NCBI GenBank assembly: GCA_964019415.1
Contig: OZ025882.1
Location: 2,099,927 to 2,163,926, forward strand
From: Ianthella basta
Taxonomy: Eukaryota > Porifera > Demospongiae > Verongiida > Ianthellidae
DNA: 64,000 nucleotides
Direction of reading: 5' to 3'
Positions 63,211-64,000 of this stretch are shown here, in pieces. The notes under the pieces are model-generated. The model ran no database searches and was not told the origin of the DNA. It saw only the letters and a program-made list of their open reading frames with translations. How positions within the stretch are numbered: position 1 is the stretch's first letter; every line of letters starts with the position of its first letter. Position numbers and translations under genes: made by a program.

Positions 63211-64000
63211 CCTAGTGCAGTATGTAGCCAACCACGCCTCATGCACTCCACACTCACTTATGTCTTCATCAAGGTTGACAGCCTTCATGACTGCTTTTGC
63301 ATACCTGCATGCATGTACATATACAATGATTGACACACATACACACTCACAGCTCGTGGTCAGTGTTAACACAAAATGCTGGGCATCAACAACTCTCACT
63401 CTTTGAAGGGTAGCTTGGACTGCTTTGGGGTCAGTCTTACGCGCTCTCGGTGCATGTCATGCTAAAGAGGATAAGGTGAGGTCAGTCGGCATAATTACAG
63501 GAATAGCTACACTGTGTGTGTGTGGGTTCACCTGCACGGGGCACACTGCACTACACACATAGCCGCCTCAAATGTTACACTGTATGTTTGTGTGATGTGT
63601 GTTGTGTATGTGTGATACCTGTATTAGAATGGTTTCCATTACTGCCCGATGACAGTGCACTTTGAGGTGTTCTGGGTCACCTAATGCAGTCACCAGGGGT
63701 AGTGAAGCAGAAAGGGAAGTCATGTCTGCACGCATACAAGAAATCAGTGCACACAGAAACCCCTCCCTCCTGCTCTTCTTCATCCCTGCCTCCTTTCCTC
63801 CCCTCTCTCTCATTTCTCCTGTACCACTCCTCACCTTCCTCCTCTTCCCTCCCTCCCTCCCCCCTCATTCCACTCACTCTCTGCCTTGCCATTCTCTAGA
63901 TATACAGGTGGCCATGCTGCAGAGTTGTGTACCCAGTGGTGTGGTGTGGTGCGGTGTGGTGTGGTGTGGTGTGGTGCACTCACTGATGATCCTTGTTGCA
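62554..64000 (-). CDS. METTL25-like: METTL25/METTL25B (RRNAD1)-like protein, C-terminal part (cut by window edge)
   Basis: C-terminal exons of a METTL25-family putative methyltransferase: 62554-62645, 62980-63111, 63258-63304, 63400-63461, 63619-63725 and the end of another at 63984-64000. Phases agree throughout. Family-like blocks are HLKVHCHRAVMETIL, KLPFKEYAKAVMKA, VRLVLAPCVESLLLLDRAIY and VVLVPLFEPTLSPRNTAIVA; the last two resemble the LAPLVE..LLLDR and LSPRN ends of METTL25B and METTL25. The SAM-binding half is outside the window. The 62980 donor must be GC (ACAG then GCATGT) to keep phase and length, a second GC-AG intron in the window. I cannot separate METTL25 from METTL25B. Confidence 0.72.

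Overview
This is an intron-rich animal genomic window. It has small to medium GT-AG introns, no bacterial gene organisation, and introns and spacers full of (CA/GT)n microsatellites, GTAC/TACGTA-rich sequence, minisatellites and short inverted-repeat elements. A flagellar dynein gene, a CFAP97-type ciliary gene and a Caskin-type scaffold gene, each only moderately similar to vertebrate relatives, suggest an early-branching metazoan. A sponge is plausible, but nothing in the window proves the phylum.

Layout: (1) 768-34652, minus strand: an intact inner-arm axonemal dynein heavy chain of the DNAH3/7/12 clade, closest by eye to DNAH7. I resolved 73 coding exons whose phases join without a break into about 4,082 codons. 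A 172-bp intron near its 5' end carries a complete tRNA-Glu(CTC) gene. (2) 35146-38406, plus strand: a small CFAP97-domain (CFAP97D1/D2-like) gene, divergent from the dynein, with two possible terminal exons. A perfect RFX X-box-type motif lies between the two ciliary genes. (3) 39173-58345, minus strand: a Caskin-like scaffold gene of 15 exons and about 1,499 aa, with ankyrin repeats, polyQ and Pro-rich linkers, tandem SAM domains and a conserved C-terminal tail. I could find no SH3 domain. (4) 58677-62429, plus strand: a USP1-like deubiquitinase of 3 exons, divergent from the Caskin gene across a short promoter that contains two perfect CRE motifs. (5) 62554-64000, minus strand: the C-terminal part of a METTL25/METTL25B (RRNAD1)-like gene, convergent with the USP1-like gene and running off the window edge.

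The spacers and large introns hold several mobile-element families: a Tc1/mariner-style MITE with TA duplications (four copies), a second degenerate repeat family (three copies), a family with a hammerhead-like core, long foldback elements, a CpG-rich element with terminal inverted repeats and a perfect RFX palindrome, and minisatellites with 27-bp and 31-bp units. Functionally, the dynein and CFAP97 genes both serve motile cilia or flagella and may share regulation. The Caskin-like gene (membrane or cytoskeletal scaffold), the USP1-like gene (DNA-damage deubiquitination) and the METTL25-like gene are unrelated neighbours.
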